Source: Undaria pinnatifida (Eukaryota > Sar > Phaeophyceae > Laminariales > Alariaceae). Taken from it: a DNA stretch of 64,000 bases. A program made the translations under genes and the position numbers. A model generated the notes under the pieces. That model worked only from the letters and a program-made list of their open reading frames with translations, had not been told where the DNA came from and ran no database searches. The stretch is from contig JABAKD010000021.1 of NCBI GenBank assembly GCA_012845835.1, forward strand, positions 12,394,795-12,458,794, read 5' to 3'. Every line of letters starts with the position of its first letter. The first letter of the stretch is position 1. This document shows, one piece after another, positions 55,228-64,000 of this stretch.

Positions 55228-55493
55228 AAATACCCGATACGTAGCCAAACTACTCCTTACTATCTACTTGGCAAAATATGTAGCGGGGAGGGCGGGGGAT
55301 GGGGGGGGGCTATAGCGGGGGGACGTCCGTTGATGCACATTTCGGCAAAATCACCTCAGAAATAAGCTTCCTACTCTCTACTTTTATAAAGACACCGCTT
55401 TTAACCCTTTTCTGCAGAAATCGCGATTGTCCTGCTATTAATGTTTCTATACCAGGTGCCAAATACAGGTGCATCCCGGGTTAGATTCTCGGA

Positions 55494-55669
55494 TATTATA
55501 AAAAATGAAAATACACTCCAGCTGTGAGATCGAAGATTTCGTCGAAACTCATCTTTGCAAGCTGTGTGTGATACTCCGATCGCGCGTATTACGAGTTGTG
55601 TGTCCTCATTAAGGATATAGGTCGGCGACTCCCCTTACAACTACAGTGAAGCTATCAGGGTCAACAGGG
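55494..55669 (-). repeat. Copy 3 of the ~180-bp interspersed element
   Basis: Reverse orientation. It contains CAAGCTGTGTGTGATACTCC and ATATAGGTCGGCGACTCCCC, and ends at GGGTCAACAGGG. No target duplication was found for this copy. Confidence 0.7.
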
Positions 55670-55689
55670 TGATTTGAGTCAGTCTGTGC

Positions 55690-56110
55690 GCGGAAACTAT
55701 AAAACCGGGACAAAATCTGACAGCTGTGGAGGGAAATGTATCCTTTTATCAAGTGAATCTTGTAAGTCGAATGACCGGTGACGGGGGGGGGGCGAGTTTC
55801 GAAGGACGTGGGGGCCTGGTTTTGATCAAAAGCGAGCGGATTTGGAGGGGGGGGGGAGGGGGGAAGGGGGGGCAATTTGTGCATGTAAGCTATAAATCCT
55901 TTCAAGGGGATAAATCTGACGGTTTTGGAAGAAAAAAAAAAAAAAAATGCACCGGTATATTATTGGCGGGGGGGGAGGTTGGGGCGGGGGGGGGTCGTGT
56001 AGGGCAGCTCAACATGTGCGTGGAAACTATACATTATTTTGAGGGGATAAATGTGACGGTTTTGGAAGTAATGCATCAGTTTATCATGTATATCCTGGGG
56101 TAAGTCGTAC
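55690..56110 (+). repeat. Three divergent tandem units with poly(G)
   Basis: The pattern GGAAACTATA...GGGGATAAATNTGACGGTTTTGGAAG...AATGCA(C/T)C(G/A)GTNTAT recurs at about 55690, 55880 and 56015. Poly(G) stretches of 7-10 separate the units. Confidence 0.6.
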
Positions 56111-56456
56111 AATCAGTGAGTTGTACCAAACAATCAATACGCGTGGGCACATGATTGGTTACTGAAGTTTCAAGAAGGTTCATCAATCATCACAGCTACC
56201 ACGTATCGGTAACAGCTATATACCTGCTGCTGTTACATTCTCGATACCGGGTACCAGGTATACACCTGGTAACTCATACCAAACCGACAAATAATTGCTC
56301 GTACCGCATACGAAGTATACCGCAGGGAGGGGAGGGGTGGGGGGGTTGACAGGTGACAACATATCGGTAATAGCCCACGCTCTGCTACTCCTGCATCATA
56401 CATAGTCTATATATTAAATATTGTGTGACAAATCCTAGGCCATGCGTCGGAAATAC

Positions 56457-56611
56457 CTTTTTTACCGTGTCGGCCTCAGTATCGGCATCTTCTCGACACT
56501 TCAATATCTCGAGTTTTTTTTCTTTACGGCGAGTGCTCTCTTCGAGAATCGGCTTCAACGCCCCGCGCTCTTCGTCCCCCCTGAGTACCTCGCCGTGAAC
56601 GCGTGCGGGGG
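56457..56611 (-). CDS. Single exon candidate, charged helical peptide
   Basis: On the - strand the acceptor TTGTCTCTCAG precedes a 155-nt open segment ending AAAAAG|GTATTT. It encodes a charged, helix-prone stretch (EERGALKPILEESTRRKEKK, then LEILKCREDADTEADTVKK). A decayed second copy lies at about 56865-56950 on the same strand, sharing GCACGCGTT..GTTCACGG and GCGAGGGGCGCTCAAGCCGATCCTC. Neighbouring exons were not found; the downstream side would be interrupted by copia 1 or lie beyond the window's readable exons. Unknown protein. Confidence 0.25.
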
Positions 56612-56976
56612 CTGAGAGACAAGCGAGAAGTAGGCACGATCTTGGACTTTGGGTGGCATGCCCGAGCATTTTTTTGAATCTTGACAGGAGGAGTGGTAGT
56701 GCGCAAATACAAAGGGGTAACTTTTCAAAATATTAATTGCAGTGGCAGGAATTATTTTTTGTGGGCTCTTTGCGTTGCTGCTCCGATGAGTCGCTGTCCA
56801 TGTTGCTTCGCGGTCCATCCTCGAGTGAGTGTTGACGGCAGGTGTACTCTACATTTTTTCACGGTGTTGCTGTGGTGAGAGGATCGGCTTGAGCGCCCCT
56901 CGCCCTTCGTGCTCCGTTGAATGCCACCCCGTGAACCATAAACGCGTGCGGGTTTGTCACACGTTCTCACGCAATT

Positions 56977-57398
56977 TGTGAATAGCCTGTGAACACAATG
57001 GTTGTGTGAAGGCTCTGTCTTCTATGCGAAGAGATGCAGAGGTGGCACCGAAGTGTCTGTTAAGATCACTTGTGATAAGAAAGAAAAAGGATAGTTTGGA
57101 AAGGGCTCTTGAGGCCAAAAAGAGAAGAAGAAGAGTTGGGAAAGTTGGGAGAGTTGGGAGAGTTGGGAGAGTGATCATGGTGGGGTGCATCACCACCTGA
57201 TCATCACGGAACAATGCCCATAGTACGGTAGAATACCGGGACAACGGGACAACCTTAACATACTCAAATCTACGTTTACATCTAGGTTACACCGAAGATT
57301 CAACGTAAGATTCAACTTAAGATTCAACTGCATATCTTATTCGTGCGAATAGACTGCGCATTAACTTAGATTTGAATCCAAGGTTCATACTTTTAACA
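56977..57398 (-). repeat. 3' LTR of copia element 2
   Basis: 422 bp, apparently identical to 61531-61952. It contains a 64-codon basic frame and a GTTGGGAGA tandem (GGGAAAGTTGGGAGAGTTGG). Confidence 0.92.
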
Positions 57399-58677
57399 CA
57401 CCCCCATAATGCGAAGTCAGATTGCTAGAGAAGCCTCATACTTAGAAAACAAATTCGTAAAATAATCAAAAACAAATGGGTCTCATATCCGGTCGGGTGT
57501 ATCAACCGCCGCAATATGGATGTATCCATGTTATCCACACATTCTACAAAAAATAAAACGTTACAAGGAAAGATACGTATAAAAGATTACGCTTGGTGTA
57601 ATTACCAGCGATAAATACCCTACCTAGTAGATAAAACGCAAAGATTCGTCTACTGGGTTTTAAACACGCTTTCTGAATTGTACCAAATAGATAAACAATA
57701 CTAGACAAATAAAGAGAATTGTGGACAAGTGTCCATTACGACAAATAAAACATTCTCACTATTCAGTTGTTTGTTTAATATACTTACGTACTTCCGCAAA
57801 AACAAAACATTAGGAAGCAGGTAGAACAAGTACTGATAGTACTGTAACAAACTATGGTGGGTGTAGTCATAGTCCATCAACGAGCTATATCCCAAAAAAA
57901 GAATAAACAAACTAACAAACTAACAAACAAAGGTCGCTGCTGTAAGTTAACCACGCCACTTCAATATGATCCTAGGATACGCATATAACGATAAACTGTC
58001 TGATACTAATCGTACGCTGAAGAGCATAAGAGAGACAGTCCTTTGTGAGCCTTTTTTACTCCTAAATGCTGGAATATATACTCGTACGCATTTTCCGGTA
58101 GAACATGGCTTACTGCTGTACGATCGTTGACATAAGTTCATACGACCCATAGTTCCACCTTTACTAATACGTAACTGGCGAGCAGTTGTAACTTTATAGT
58201 TGACAAAGAACTGCTGCACTAAGTAATATTCTCTACTTAAGTATCAATTTCAACCGTACCCACAATTCCAGCGCCTGTCCCCGATTGTTGACGGGAGTGC
58301 CGTTCGGGTAGCTGTTGATGGAGCTGTTCTGTATAGAAGGTCAAGGACGGCTGAAGAAGCGCTTGGACAGAGACGAGGAGAAAGGTTGTGATGCGATGTG
58401 TCGTACGTCGGCCTTGTTCTTCCCCGGTCCGTTGCAGTCTCGTGGTTGAATTATAATAGGCGAATCGCTTGTCGATATAGTGCCTATTCGGTTTGTGCGT
58501 AACACGCTTCTCCGTCCTCGGTACATCGCGGTTTGTCGGTTATTGAAAAGTCCGATAGCACGCGGTAGAATCCGGTCATACACCGTACACGGCAGAATCA
58601 AAAACAGGCTTCATTTTTTCCCACTTATGAAACGCCGCGATCTCGTATGGAACTCCATGAAACAATGATTTTTGTGA

Positions 58678-61236
58678 TCATGGGGGTTGCCTGAGATATT
58701 TTTCAAGGCCGTCGCGATGGTCAAAGGCGGTCTTGCGAGCCGGAGCTGTAGTTGCGGCTTCAAGGTGTTGGAGCTTAGAAGGAGTTCTCCGTGCTGAAGT
58801 AGTTGATCTTCCAGCAGAGGTCGCTGAAGGTTTGCATTCTTCCGCTTGTGGTGAGGCCATAGACTGCGCGTAGGTGTTGGGTACCGAAGTAGATACCGGA
58901 CGGTTTGTTTTGTCCATTCTGAGAGCCCTGCTCGTGTACTGCGAAACGTTATCGAACTGCTGTTTTGGCAATCCTTGGCGTTGTAGAGCCAGCTGACGCG
59001 CTCTTACTTGAGAAGTGGCCGAGTCTGCTGTTGGTTGAACGGAAGGCACCTCTTCGATGAAGGAGCCTCTTTTTACCCTGCTGTGATCGTCGGTATATTT
59101 AGTCATGTCGGCGTATCCTAGCAGGTCAGTACTCACCAGTTTTGTATGTTCGCTGGAAAGGTTAGGCCGCAATATCTTACGGTGTTCCTGTTGAGTGCTC
59201 TTCTTAATGATCTTGCACGTATCACACGCCGATAACGTGTCTGAAAAATTTACCCCATATTCTGGGATATTTTTCACCTCGGCTATCACCTGCTTGGGGT
59301 GACCCAGCAGCCTCCTGTGCCCGATGTTAGCTGGAATGGTTTCAGGCAGGGAAGTCGTCGCTTTAAAAGTCGTCGAAGCATGAACAGCGAGGACGGTTTC
59401 CGGTTTAAAGTTTTTGCCGGAGATGGTCGGGAACGCTGTCTCGGGCGTTCGGCTGGTTGCACCAGTGGTGAGGTCAAGCTGATACAAAGAAGGGCAGTGG
59501 CTGTCCTTACGTAAGGGTATAGCAAAAGCACCCATGTCAAGATACGACTGCGTGGCGATGATCATAGTGACCCCCCTCGCAGCAGCTGATCCCCCTGAAA
59601 ATAAGTGCCTGCCTAGCCCAGGTACGATCGTGACAGGAAGCTGTACAGAGTGCTTAGAGCCTATGTGGTCCAACACTTGTACGACCAAAACCCCTTGACC
59701 AACGCCATAAAGGCGATGATTTCCCGCTACTTTGATTATTACGGGAGGGTCCAGCTGCACGTAGTGGTTCATTTTATGTTCAATGCCCGGTAGAAGCTGA
59801 TTGTCGATGAAGTGGCTAGACGCTCCGCTGTCCGCAGTCATGGAGAAGTCGACGGGCTGCGCGGCGATCTTGATCGGAGGTGCGGCGATGAAGGAATAAC
59901 CTATACCAACTGGAGGTGAGGATGGACAGGAAGGAGTCGCGAAGGACGTAGAAGTAGCTGCTGTAGTCGCAGCCGCAGTAGTAGTGGATGGAGCATGTAT
60001 CTCTGGGACGTAAGCTTCCCTTTGCGTTGTTGAAGTTGGAGTCGTGGCGGTATTGGCGTGAGCGCTGCGGTTGTTATTATGCCGGCCATTTTGTTGACCA
60101 GGACGAAGGCGACGGGTTATATTGTCGTCCCGCATTTGAGACCGACAGTCGCTATTATCGTGGCGATCGGTATTATGCAGGCTACACCACGAATTCTTCC
60201 GAGGTGTCGGGGGAGGTTTCTTTCCCGACATTTTTCCCTTGCGTTTAAAGCAATTTTGGAATCGATGGCCTGGCTTTTTGCAGTGTGAACAGGTCACTAC
60301 TGCTGAGGGTGTCGACGTGACTACCATAGCAGATTCACGCCCCTTCGCTTTTCGCAAAGGCCCGTTTCGCATAGCTCTATTGGCGTACATATTACGCATT
60401 GTTATCACAGCTCGGTCGAGTGTGAAGTCATCATCTGCTTCAGCGCTATATTTGACTTGCACGTATTCATCCGTGAGTCCTTCTAGCACTATGTCCAGTA
60501 TGCTGTCATCGTTGAATACCTCTCCCATGTCCACCAATTCATCCCGTAAATAGTATACTTCATTTATAAATACGTCTGGGTCTTGCCCATCCGTCATGAC
60601 CATATGCGATAGTTGTTGTTTGAGTATACGTCTACGTTGGCGGGTGGAATTTTGATATTTTCTAACCATACCATCCCAAGCAGCTTTTCCATTCGCAAGT
60701 TCACCTCGTTTGGGCTTGAATTGTAGAAGAAAGCTGGCCGCCGCTCCCGATGTACTCAGGAACAAGAAGTCGAACAGAAGACGATTATCGCGGTGCCAGT
60801 GCTTGATGTCTTCCAAATTCGAGATGTTGTCATCCGTGGCCCATAAAACTGATGTTGCGGCTGGGAGTGTAGAATATCCTAAAGATGATGTTGGCAGATG
60901 TGCCGTGACCACGGGAGTACTCCCTGCGTCCGGCTGTACATTTTCTGCCGTATCAGCCGGGGGTGTTTCCCCGGACTGAATGTCCGTTTCGTCAGCGGCC
61001 TGGCTGCGAGTTACAGCTCGTGAAGGCCTACTTCTTCTAGAAGATGGACGAGGACTAACTAGTTCGGGCTCGGGGCAAGGTCGCCCTTCCAGGATATCAG
61101 AGATCCCGGAATGACGCATACTTATCACGGACTGAGCCGTGCGTTTCCATACGTCGAACTTAAGCCCATTAAATTTGCCGTTGAGAGCTCTAACGAGCTT
61201 GTCTACCGCATCACCTGCTTTCGTGGACTCTCCCAT
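58678..61236 (-). CDS. gag: Gag-protease-truncated integrase polyprotein of copia 2, 852 aa
   Basis: Intact from ATG at 61236 to a stop at 58678. Residues about 1-300 are a copia-type Gag with DVFINEVYYLRDELVDMGEV and ILDIVLEGLTDEY. A CCHC knuckle is at 316-329 (CSHCKKPGHRFQNC) and a second Cys/His knuckle at 351-364 (CSLHNTDRHDNSDC). The protease is at about 460-560 with MTADSGASSHF (Asp469). The pre-integrase zinc finger has His640, His646, Cys671 and Cys674. Integrase opens with LVSTDLLGYADM (Asp704) and YTDDHSR, then jumps in frame at about residue 722 to a Gln/Ser/Thr-rich tail; the second Asp, the Glu and everything after are missing. Full copia polyproteins are about 1300-1500 residues. 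The ORF could form particles but cannot copy or insert itself. Confidence 0.88.
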   Translation of the reverse strand: MGESTKAGDAVDKLVRALNGKFNGLKFDVWKRTAQSVISMRHSGISDILEGRPCPEPELVSPRPSSRRSRPSRAVTRSQAADETDIQSGETPPADTAENVQPDAGSTPVVTAHLPTSSLGYSTLPAATSVLWATDDNISNLEDIKHWHRDNRLLFDFLFLSTSGAAASFLLQFKPKRGELANGKAAWDGMVRKYQNSTRQRRRILKQQLSHMVMTDGQDPDVFINEVYYLRDELVDMGEVFNDDSILDIVLEGLTDEYVQVKYSAEADDDFTLDRAVITMRNMYANRAMRNGPLRKAKGRESAMVVTSTPSAVVTCSHCKKPGHRFQNCFKRKGKMSGKKPPPTPRKNSWCSLHNTDRHDNSDCRSQMRDDNITRRLRPGQQNGRHNNNRSAHANTATTPTSTTQREAYVPEIHAPSTTTAAATTAATSTSFATPSCPSSPPVGIGYSFIAAPPIKIAAQPVDFSMTADSGASSHFIDNQLLPGIEHKMNHYVQLDPPVIIKVAGNHRLYGVGQGVLVVQVLDHIGSKHSVQLPVTIVPGLGRHLFSGGSAAARGVTMIIATQSYLDMGAFAIPLRKDSHCPSLYQLDLTTGATSRTPETAFPTISGKNFKPETVLAVHASTTFKATTSLPETIPANIGHRRLLGHPKQVIAEVKNIPEYGVNFSDTLSACDTCKIIKKSTQQEHRKILRPNLSSEHTKLVSTDLLGYADMTKYTDDHSRVKRGSFIEEVPSVQPTADSATSQVRARQLALQRQGLPKQQFDNVSQYTSRALRMDKTNRPVSTSVPNTYAQSMASPQAEECKPSATSAGRSTTSARRTPSKLQHLEAATTAPARKTAFDHRDGLEKYLRQPP

Positions 61237-61430
61237 GGTGATGCTGATGCTGATGCTGATGCTGATGCTGATGCTGATGCTGATCGCTGATGCTGATGTT
61301 GATGCTGATCGCTGATGCTGCAGCTGATGCTGATGCTGATGCTGTAGCTGATGCTGATGCTGTAGCTGATGCTGTAGCTGATGCTGTAGCTGATCGCTGA
61401 TGCTAGGGCTGATGCTGTAGCCGGCTTAAT
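61237..61430 (-). repeat. GCTGAT microsatellite in the leader of copia 2
   Basis: (GATGCT)n with interruptions GATCGCTGATG and GCTGTAGCTGAT runs directly from the start codon into the leader. Some variation in spacing suggests slippage. Confidence 0.85.
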
Positions 61431-61513
61431 GGAGGTTTCTCTAAAACTTTCCGGTAAGATGCGACAAACTTCAATGAGAAGTCGCTTGGTGCCGATCGAT
61501 GTTTATATCGAAG

Positions 61514-61530
61514 GTCGAAGGCTCATAACC
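61514..61530 (-). promoter_or_regulatory. Primer-binding site of copia 2 (initiator tRNA-Met half)
   Basis: On the - strand the bases right after the 5' LTR read GGTTATGAGCCTTCGACC. GGTTATGAGCC is complementary to the anticodon-loop region of initiator tRNA-Met (anticodon CAU), as in other copia elements that prime from a half tRNA-Met rather than from the CCA end. The match and its exact position next to the LTR are both visible. Confidence 0.8.
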
Positions 61531-61952
61531 TGTGAATAGCCTGTGAACACAATGGTTGTGTGAAGGCTCTGTCTTCTATGCGAAGAGATGCAGAGGTGGC
61601 ACCGAAGTGTCTGTTAAGATCACTTGTGATAAGAAAGAAAAAGGATAGTTTGGAAAGGGCTCTTGAGGCCAAAAAGAGAAGAAGAAGAGTTGGGAAAGTT
61701 GGGAGAGTTGGGAGAGTTGGGAGAGTGATCATGGTGGGGTGCATCACCACCTGATCATCACGGAACAATGCCCATAGTACGGTAGAATACCGGGACAACG
61801 GGACAACCTTAACATACTCAAATCTACGTTTACATCTAGGTTACACCGAAGATTCAACGTAAGATTCAACTTAAGATTCAACTGCATATCTTATTCGTGC
61901 GAATAGACTGCGCATTAACTTAGATTTGAATCCAAGGTTCATACTTTTAACA
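61531..61952 (-). repeat. 5' LTR of copia element 2
   Basis: 422 bp; pairs with 56977-57398. TSD CAATT follows at 61953-61957. Confidence 0.92.
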
Positions 61953-62076
61953 CAATTTGTCGCCCCCGAAAGGAGAGATTGCTGCGAAATAAACGACATT
62001 ATTGGCATCTGACTTTGCCCGAAAGTCTCGGATTTATAAGGTACATAAAGAGCTACACCCAGTTACAGGAGCAGTA

Positions 62077-62145
62077 TTTTCTTTTTTTTCTTTTTTATCC
62101 TCCGGCGGATGGGGAAGAATAAAGCTTTAGCTAACCACACTTCCA
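62077..62145 (-). mobile_element. Related poly(A)-tailed retroposon 3' end
   Basis: Reverse orientation. It shares GGAAGTGTGGT(T/G)AGCTAAAGC and CCCCATCCGCCGGAGGATA with the insert at 23139-23209, then an A-rich tail (T/C-rich on +). Here the similarity ends upstream at GGAAGTGTGG, so the element may be longer in this copy; its 5' end was not located. Confidence 0.65.
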
Positions 62146-62708
62146 CGTGTTTTCATCCGCGTCGTGTGTCGATTTAACTCAGTTGCTTTCGCAGCCCAAC
62201 GCTGGCTGGCGCACCCTTCGGGTCCCATTGTAGGTATAATAGCGTAAGCTGTCCCTATCAGTGGTCTTCGTTACAACCCCGGCAGCGCAAGCTGCCGTTG
62301 TATACGGATGCGTGTGTATGTCGACCCGGCCTGTCCCCTGAGGGTCAGTTTCGGTGGAGATAGCCACCCGGAATGCCATCTTTCCGGGTAGTGTGGGACT
62401 TGCGCAAGCTCACCCACCAACAAAACCCCTGGCCATGGGAGATGGCCTTCTGCCGGACTTGGTCCAGTTACGGTCCACCCTACCCATTCGGGCGTTGGTC
62501 CTCGGAGCAGTAGAATCACGAGGAAAAGCACGCGGTCGTTGAAAAAGAACAGTGAAGACAACAAACAAGGAACAACCAACAACACAAACAAGCGACGTGC
62601 ACAATGACCAGAACAGAACGGTGTGCACCCCGCACAGCACACTTCTTCAGTAGCAGTAAGGATTCCCCCAGCCTGTAAACAGCAGTATATTTCAGCGCCT
62701 TTCGTTGA
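62146..62708. other. Possible body of the retroposon, no confident gene
   Basis: - strand frames such as 62179-62379 (FRVAISTETDPQGTGRVDIH) end immediately before the poly(A)-tailed segment and look weakly protein-like. They could be the C-terminal part of a LINE ORF with a short 3' UTR. Unrecognised. Confidence 0.25.
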
Positions 62709-63086
62709 ATGCGGCTGAATCACAGCGCTGTGGTTAGCAAGGGATATGTACGAAGATGGAACATTAAACAAAGTAACGACGCCTCCTGCGAAAAAATGAC
62801 AAAGAAGAGCAAAGCTGCCAGCAGAGCATCCGTTGGGCCAAAGAAAGTAGAGTCGGACCAAAAAATGAAGAAAGCAGTCTGGATCGTCCGACGAGAGGCG
62901 TCGCGCGATGCATCTCCTGTCTCGGTAATCTTCGGAGTTGACCGAGGCCAGGTCTTTGGTGACGCCGCGGCTTGCGCAACTGCCAGGGTGCTACTGTTCC
63001 TGCTCCTGCTGCTGTTCTTGTTATGTGGGTTCCTATTGTCGCGGCAAGCCAAAAAACACGAAAACAGGTCTCGTACATACTCGTAG
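62709..63086 (+). CDS. Small ORF, 125 aa, with one hydrophobic segment near the C-terminus
   Basis: ATG at 62709 to TAG. The N-terminal 85 residues are basic (KKSKAASRASVGPKKVESDQ). A run of about 17 Leu/Phe/Val/Cys/Gly residues at 93-110 (VLLFLLLLLFLLCGFLL) is followed by a basic tail (RQAKKHENRSRTYS), the layout of a tail-anchored or single-pass membrane protein. The Leu run comes from CTG/CTC triplets and could be chance. Overlapping - strand ORFs exist. Unrecognised. Confidence 0.25.
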   Translation: MRLNHSAVVSKGYVRRWNIKQSNDASCEKMTKKSKAASRASVGPKKVESDQKMKKAVWIVRREASRDASPVSVIFGVDRGQVFGDAAACATARVLLFLLLLLFLLCGFLLSRQAKKHENRSRTYS

Positions 63087-64000
63087 GCTCATATGACATC
63101 ATGCAGTCATATGTCACCTAGTAGGGAAAAAATTGGTGGCGATCAAGTGGCACGACTAATATCTTGTACATCGTGGAGTCGGCAGCTCGCGACGGGTGGT
63201 GGCGAAACAGGCACGCGTGCTACTAGTAGGTGCTACCAGCTACTACCACCATGGTACCATCCATATATGATTCTGCTGCTGCTGCTGTCTCCTGCTTGCT
63301 GTGTTGGGTAGTGCGTGGTGCGTGAGAAGGCTTATTTCGTCGTCGATTGCTGCGTTGCCAAGAGCATGGTGGTGGAACAGTGACTGTTGTACATGCTCGG
63401 CCGTTTTTGGTCCCAGGACCACGAGGCACGAGAGAGTACGAGAAGAAGCCGTCACGAAGACCGAGCGGCACGCATTTGGTGGCTATCTTCTGCACGTCGT
63501 GCACTTTGGCAGGGGGGTGTTTGATCATCCATGTACTCAAGTGTTAGACGCATGGCTGGCTCACTCACGGAGACAAAAGTCACGAAATCCGGAGAACCAT
63601 CGGGCGGGGAAGAGAGAAGAAGCAGAAAGTATGTATTAAAGTACTGTAAAGAAGGAAGTGCCACTCAGGGACTTTTCCCACTCACACACGTGGTGACCCT
63701 AACAATTGGATTAGGGACCACTTATTAATTTCATTATACCCGTTCGGGATAGCATAGGTTCCCCCGGATCTCCGAAGATGCTACCATCACATACACCAAA
63801 ATACCATTATTATTGTAAATCAGACTTGGGCACAGGCATACATCAACATTCCCTCTGCCTGTGTGCACGTCATGATAATCATCAACTCGAACATATCGAA
63901 GATTGGGACCGCCAATCATATCAGTAGTTCTACTCTACCATCTCCATAGATTCTACGCAATCATACACATCATATATGAGGCTTGTGCACAGGCATAAAC
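63087..64000. other. No supported gene
   Basis: Mixed DNA with several 60-110-codon ORFs on both strands, none with recognised motifs. GCACAGGCATA recurs at 63830 and 63990. Confidence 0.3.

Larger units (their letters stand above)
55233..56456. other. Spacer between the two copia elements
   Basis: Holds copy 3 of the ~180-bp element and a tandem repeat (both listed separately), plus poly(G) tracts. No gene is supported. Confidence 0.4.
56977..61952 (-). mobile_element. Ty1/copia element 2, internally deleted, TSD CAATT
   Basis: Two 422-bp LTRs (56977-57398 and 61531-61952; TGTGAATAGC...TTTTAACA) show no difference that I can see. CAATT flanks both sides (56972-56976 and 61953-61957). One intact ORF (58678-61236) gives Gag, protease and the beginning of integrase; RT and RNase H are absent. 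The 1.28 kb between the ORF and the 3' LTR (57399-58677) carries no recognised pol sequence. A polypurine tract TATGGGGGTG (on -) adjoins the 3' LTR at 57399-57408. Cis-acting parts are complete, so it could move if another element supplied RT and integrase. Confidence 0.92.

Overview
The window is eukaryotic nuclear DNA. Spliced coding exons with GT-AG borders, LTR retrotransposons of the copia and Ty3/gypsy classes, a decayed LINE, short DNA transposons, long poly(C)/poly(G) runs and very long microsatellites are all present. There are no bacterial operons or ribosome-binding sites, and I could recognise no rRNA or complete tRNA gene. The combination (long introns with C/T-rich 3' ends, Gly/Ala/Ser-rich proteins, poly(C) tracts, dense degenerate repeats) fits a stramenopile such as a brown alga. 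That assignment is inference; the sequence alone does not prove it.

Left part (1-14.2 kb), the only gene-like section. It holds the 3' end of one coding region (3-584), a two-exon gene (1456-4055), a five-exon gene (6905-11312) and the last two exons of another gene (12803-14180), all on the + strand. Every exon join I propose keeps the frame across GT-AG introns. The products are low-complexity, Gly/Ala/Ser/Glu-rich proteins in which I recognise no known domain. A 480-bp microsatellite block (4.59-5.07 kb) and a 24-bp minisatellite (11.4-11.6 kb) lie between or after genes.

Middle part (14.2-47.9 kb), mostly repeats and dead transposons. It contains five copies of a short terminal-inverted-repeat element, each with its own perfect 4-bp target duplication. 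A 0.7-0.8-kb sequence is present in inverted orientation at 22.6-23.4 and 28.4-29.1 kb. Between these arms lies a LINE reverse-transcriptase pseudogene that has itself been invaded by a 179-bp element. Further right are a transposase-like ORF (34.5-35.3 kb), a short TAGGG array, an AGAGCTC-rich repeat field (32-34.5 kb), a degenerate Ty3/gypsy pol (39.9-43.4 kb), an exact 332-bp tandem duplication, and one intact intronless ORF for an OTU-type cysteine protease (46402-47052).

Right part (47.9-62 kb). Two different Ty1/copia elements lie here, both on the - strand and each with paired LTRs and a 5-bp target duplication. The first (47923-55227, TSD AAATA) has gag and pol, broken by frameshifts and a stop although its LTRs differ at only one base that I can see. 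The second (56977-61952, TSD CAATT) has LTRs that look identical, a primer-binding site matching the anticodon region of initiator tRNA-Met, and an intact 852-codon ORF that keeps Gag and protease but has lost most of integrase and all of reverse transcriptase. The last 2 kb hold a poly(A)-tailed retroposon fragment and one small unrecognised ORF.
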